NCBI GenBank assembly: GCA_038243605.1
Contig: JBBSQX010000001.1
Span: 62,001-126,000, forward strand
Origin: Terrimesophilobacter sp038243605
Lineage (GTDB): Bacteria > Actinomycetota > Actinomycetes > Actinomycetales > Microbacteriaceae
Length of the DNA: 64,000 nucleotides
Direction of reading: 5' to 3'
The translations under genes were made by a program, and so were the position numbers. Position 1 is the first letter of the stretch. Each line of letters opens with the position of its first letter. This document shows, piece after piece, positions 63,953-64,000 of this stretch. The notes below the pieces were generated by a model, which saw nothing but the letters and a program-made list of their open reading frames with translations, was not told where the DNA came from and did not search any database.

Positions 63953-64000
63953 GCACACTTTTTGTCGACTTAAGCACGCTCAAAGCGACCAAAAGTGTGC
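63953..64000. repeat. Imperfect inverted repeat at the window end
   Basis: GCACACTTTTTGTCG (63953-63967) and CGACCAAAAGTGTGC (63986-64000) pair at 14 of 15 positions with an 18-base loop that includes CTTAAG. It may be a terminator for the MFS gene or a dispersed palindromic element; the right flank is cut by the window. Confidence 0.6.

Noticed and set aside
62906..63973. 355-codon frame overlapping the MFS gene
   Set aside because: It is a +2 shadow of the MFS gene with Arg/His/Pro-rich translation; the MFS frame has twelve helices and conserved loop motifs.

Overview
The window looks like chromosome of a high-GC actinobacterium, most likely of the family Microbacteriaceae. The basis is the codon use, the frequent GTG/TTG starts, the many 4-8 bp start/stop overlaps, several promoters that appear leaderless, a Corynebacterium-like crt/MMPL/MarR arrangement, and actinobacterial families such as DUF3817, DUF1059, ECF sigma factors with a SnoaL-like tail, and LAxTG-type sorting signals. 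No rRNA, tRNA, CRISPR array, insertion sequence or prophage was recognised.

Layout. 0-4.7 kb: a two-component system (regulator cut by the window edge, sensor kinase) divergent from a MacB/FtsX-type ABC exporter. 4.8-8 kb: a TetR regulator coupled to an SGNH hydrolase, then a second TetR divergent from an MBL-fold hydrolase over a clear shared operator. 8-14.1 kb: small membrane proteins, a formate/nitrite-family channel with an acidic Asp/Ser tail, an ArsR-AHSA1 fusion regulator with a palindrome in its own promoter, an ECF sigma factor coupled to a DUF1059 protein, and a DUF6273 protein. 14.1-25.2 kb: a carotenoid locus in two divergent operons around a MarR regulator, with MMPL exporter, UbiA-type lycopene elongase and CrtD-like desaturase on the minus strand, and crtE, crtB, crtI and an acyl-CoA ligase on the plus strand. 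No lycopene cyclase is present, so I predict an acyclic C50 (bacterioruberin or flavuxanthin type) pigment. 25.2-29.2 kb: DUF1295 protein, an rRNA-type methyltransferase, and pnuC-nadR (NMN/NR salvage).

29.2-36.1 kb is the most unusual block. Five tightly overlapping genes encode a MoxR AAA+ ATPase, an orphan, a fusion of an HELGHH metallopeptidase-like domain with a VWA domain, a second orphan, and a PaaK-like adenylate-forming enzyme. Two paralogous ~100-residue proteins on the opposite strand flank the block. 36.2-43.4 kb: another acyl-CoA ligase, DUF3817, an MscS channel, DUF2254 and purL. 43.3-45.1 kb: a possible small antitoxin-like gene, then decayed small genes.

45.1-62.2 kb is a minus-strand surface locus: sortase C, LAETG pilin, a 2193-residue tip/adhesin protein with RCC1 repeats and an LPNLGG anchor, a HicB antitoxin pseudogene, a MalT-like LuxR regulator, and a second 1528-residue RCC1/FIVAR wall protein with an LAFTG anchor. 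The two giant genes share an upstream pair of TTCACCC direct repeats with 12-bp phasing, a candidate binding site for the LuxR regulator. 62.5-64 kb: an MFS transporter followed by low-complexity DNA and an inverted repeat at the window end.
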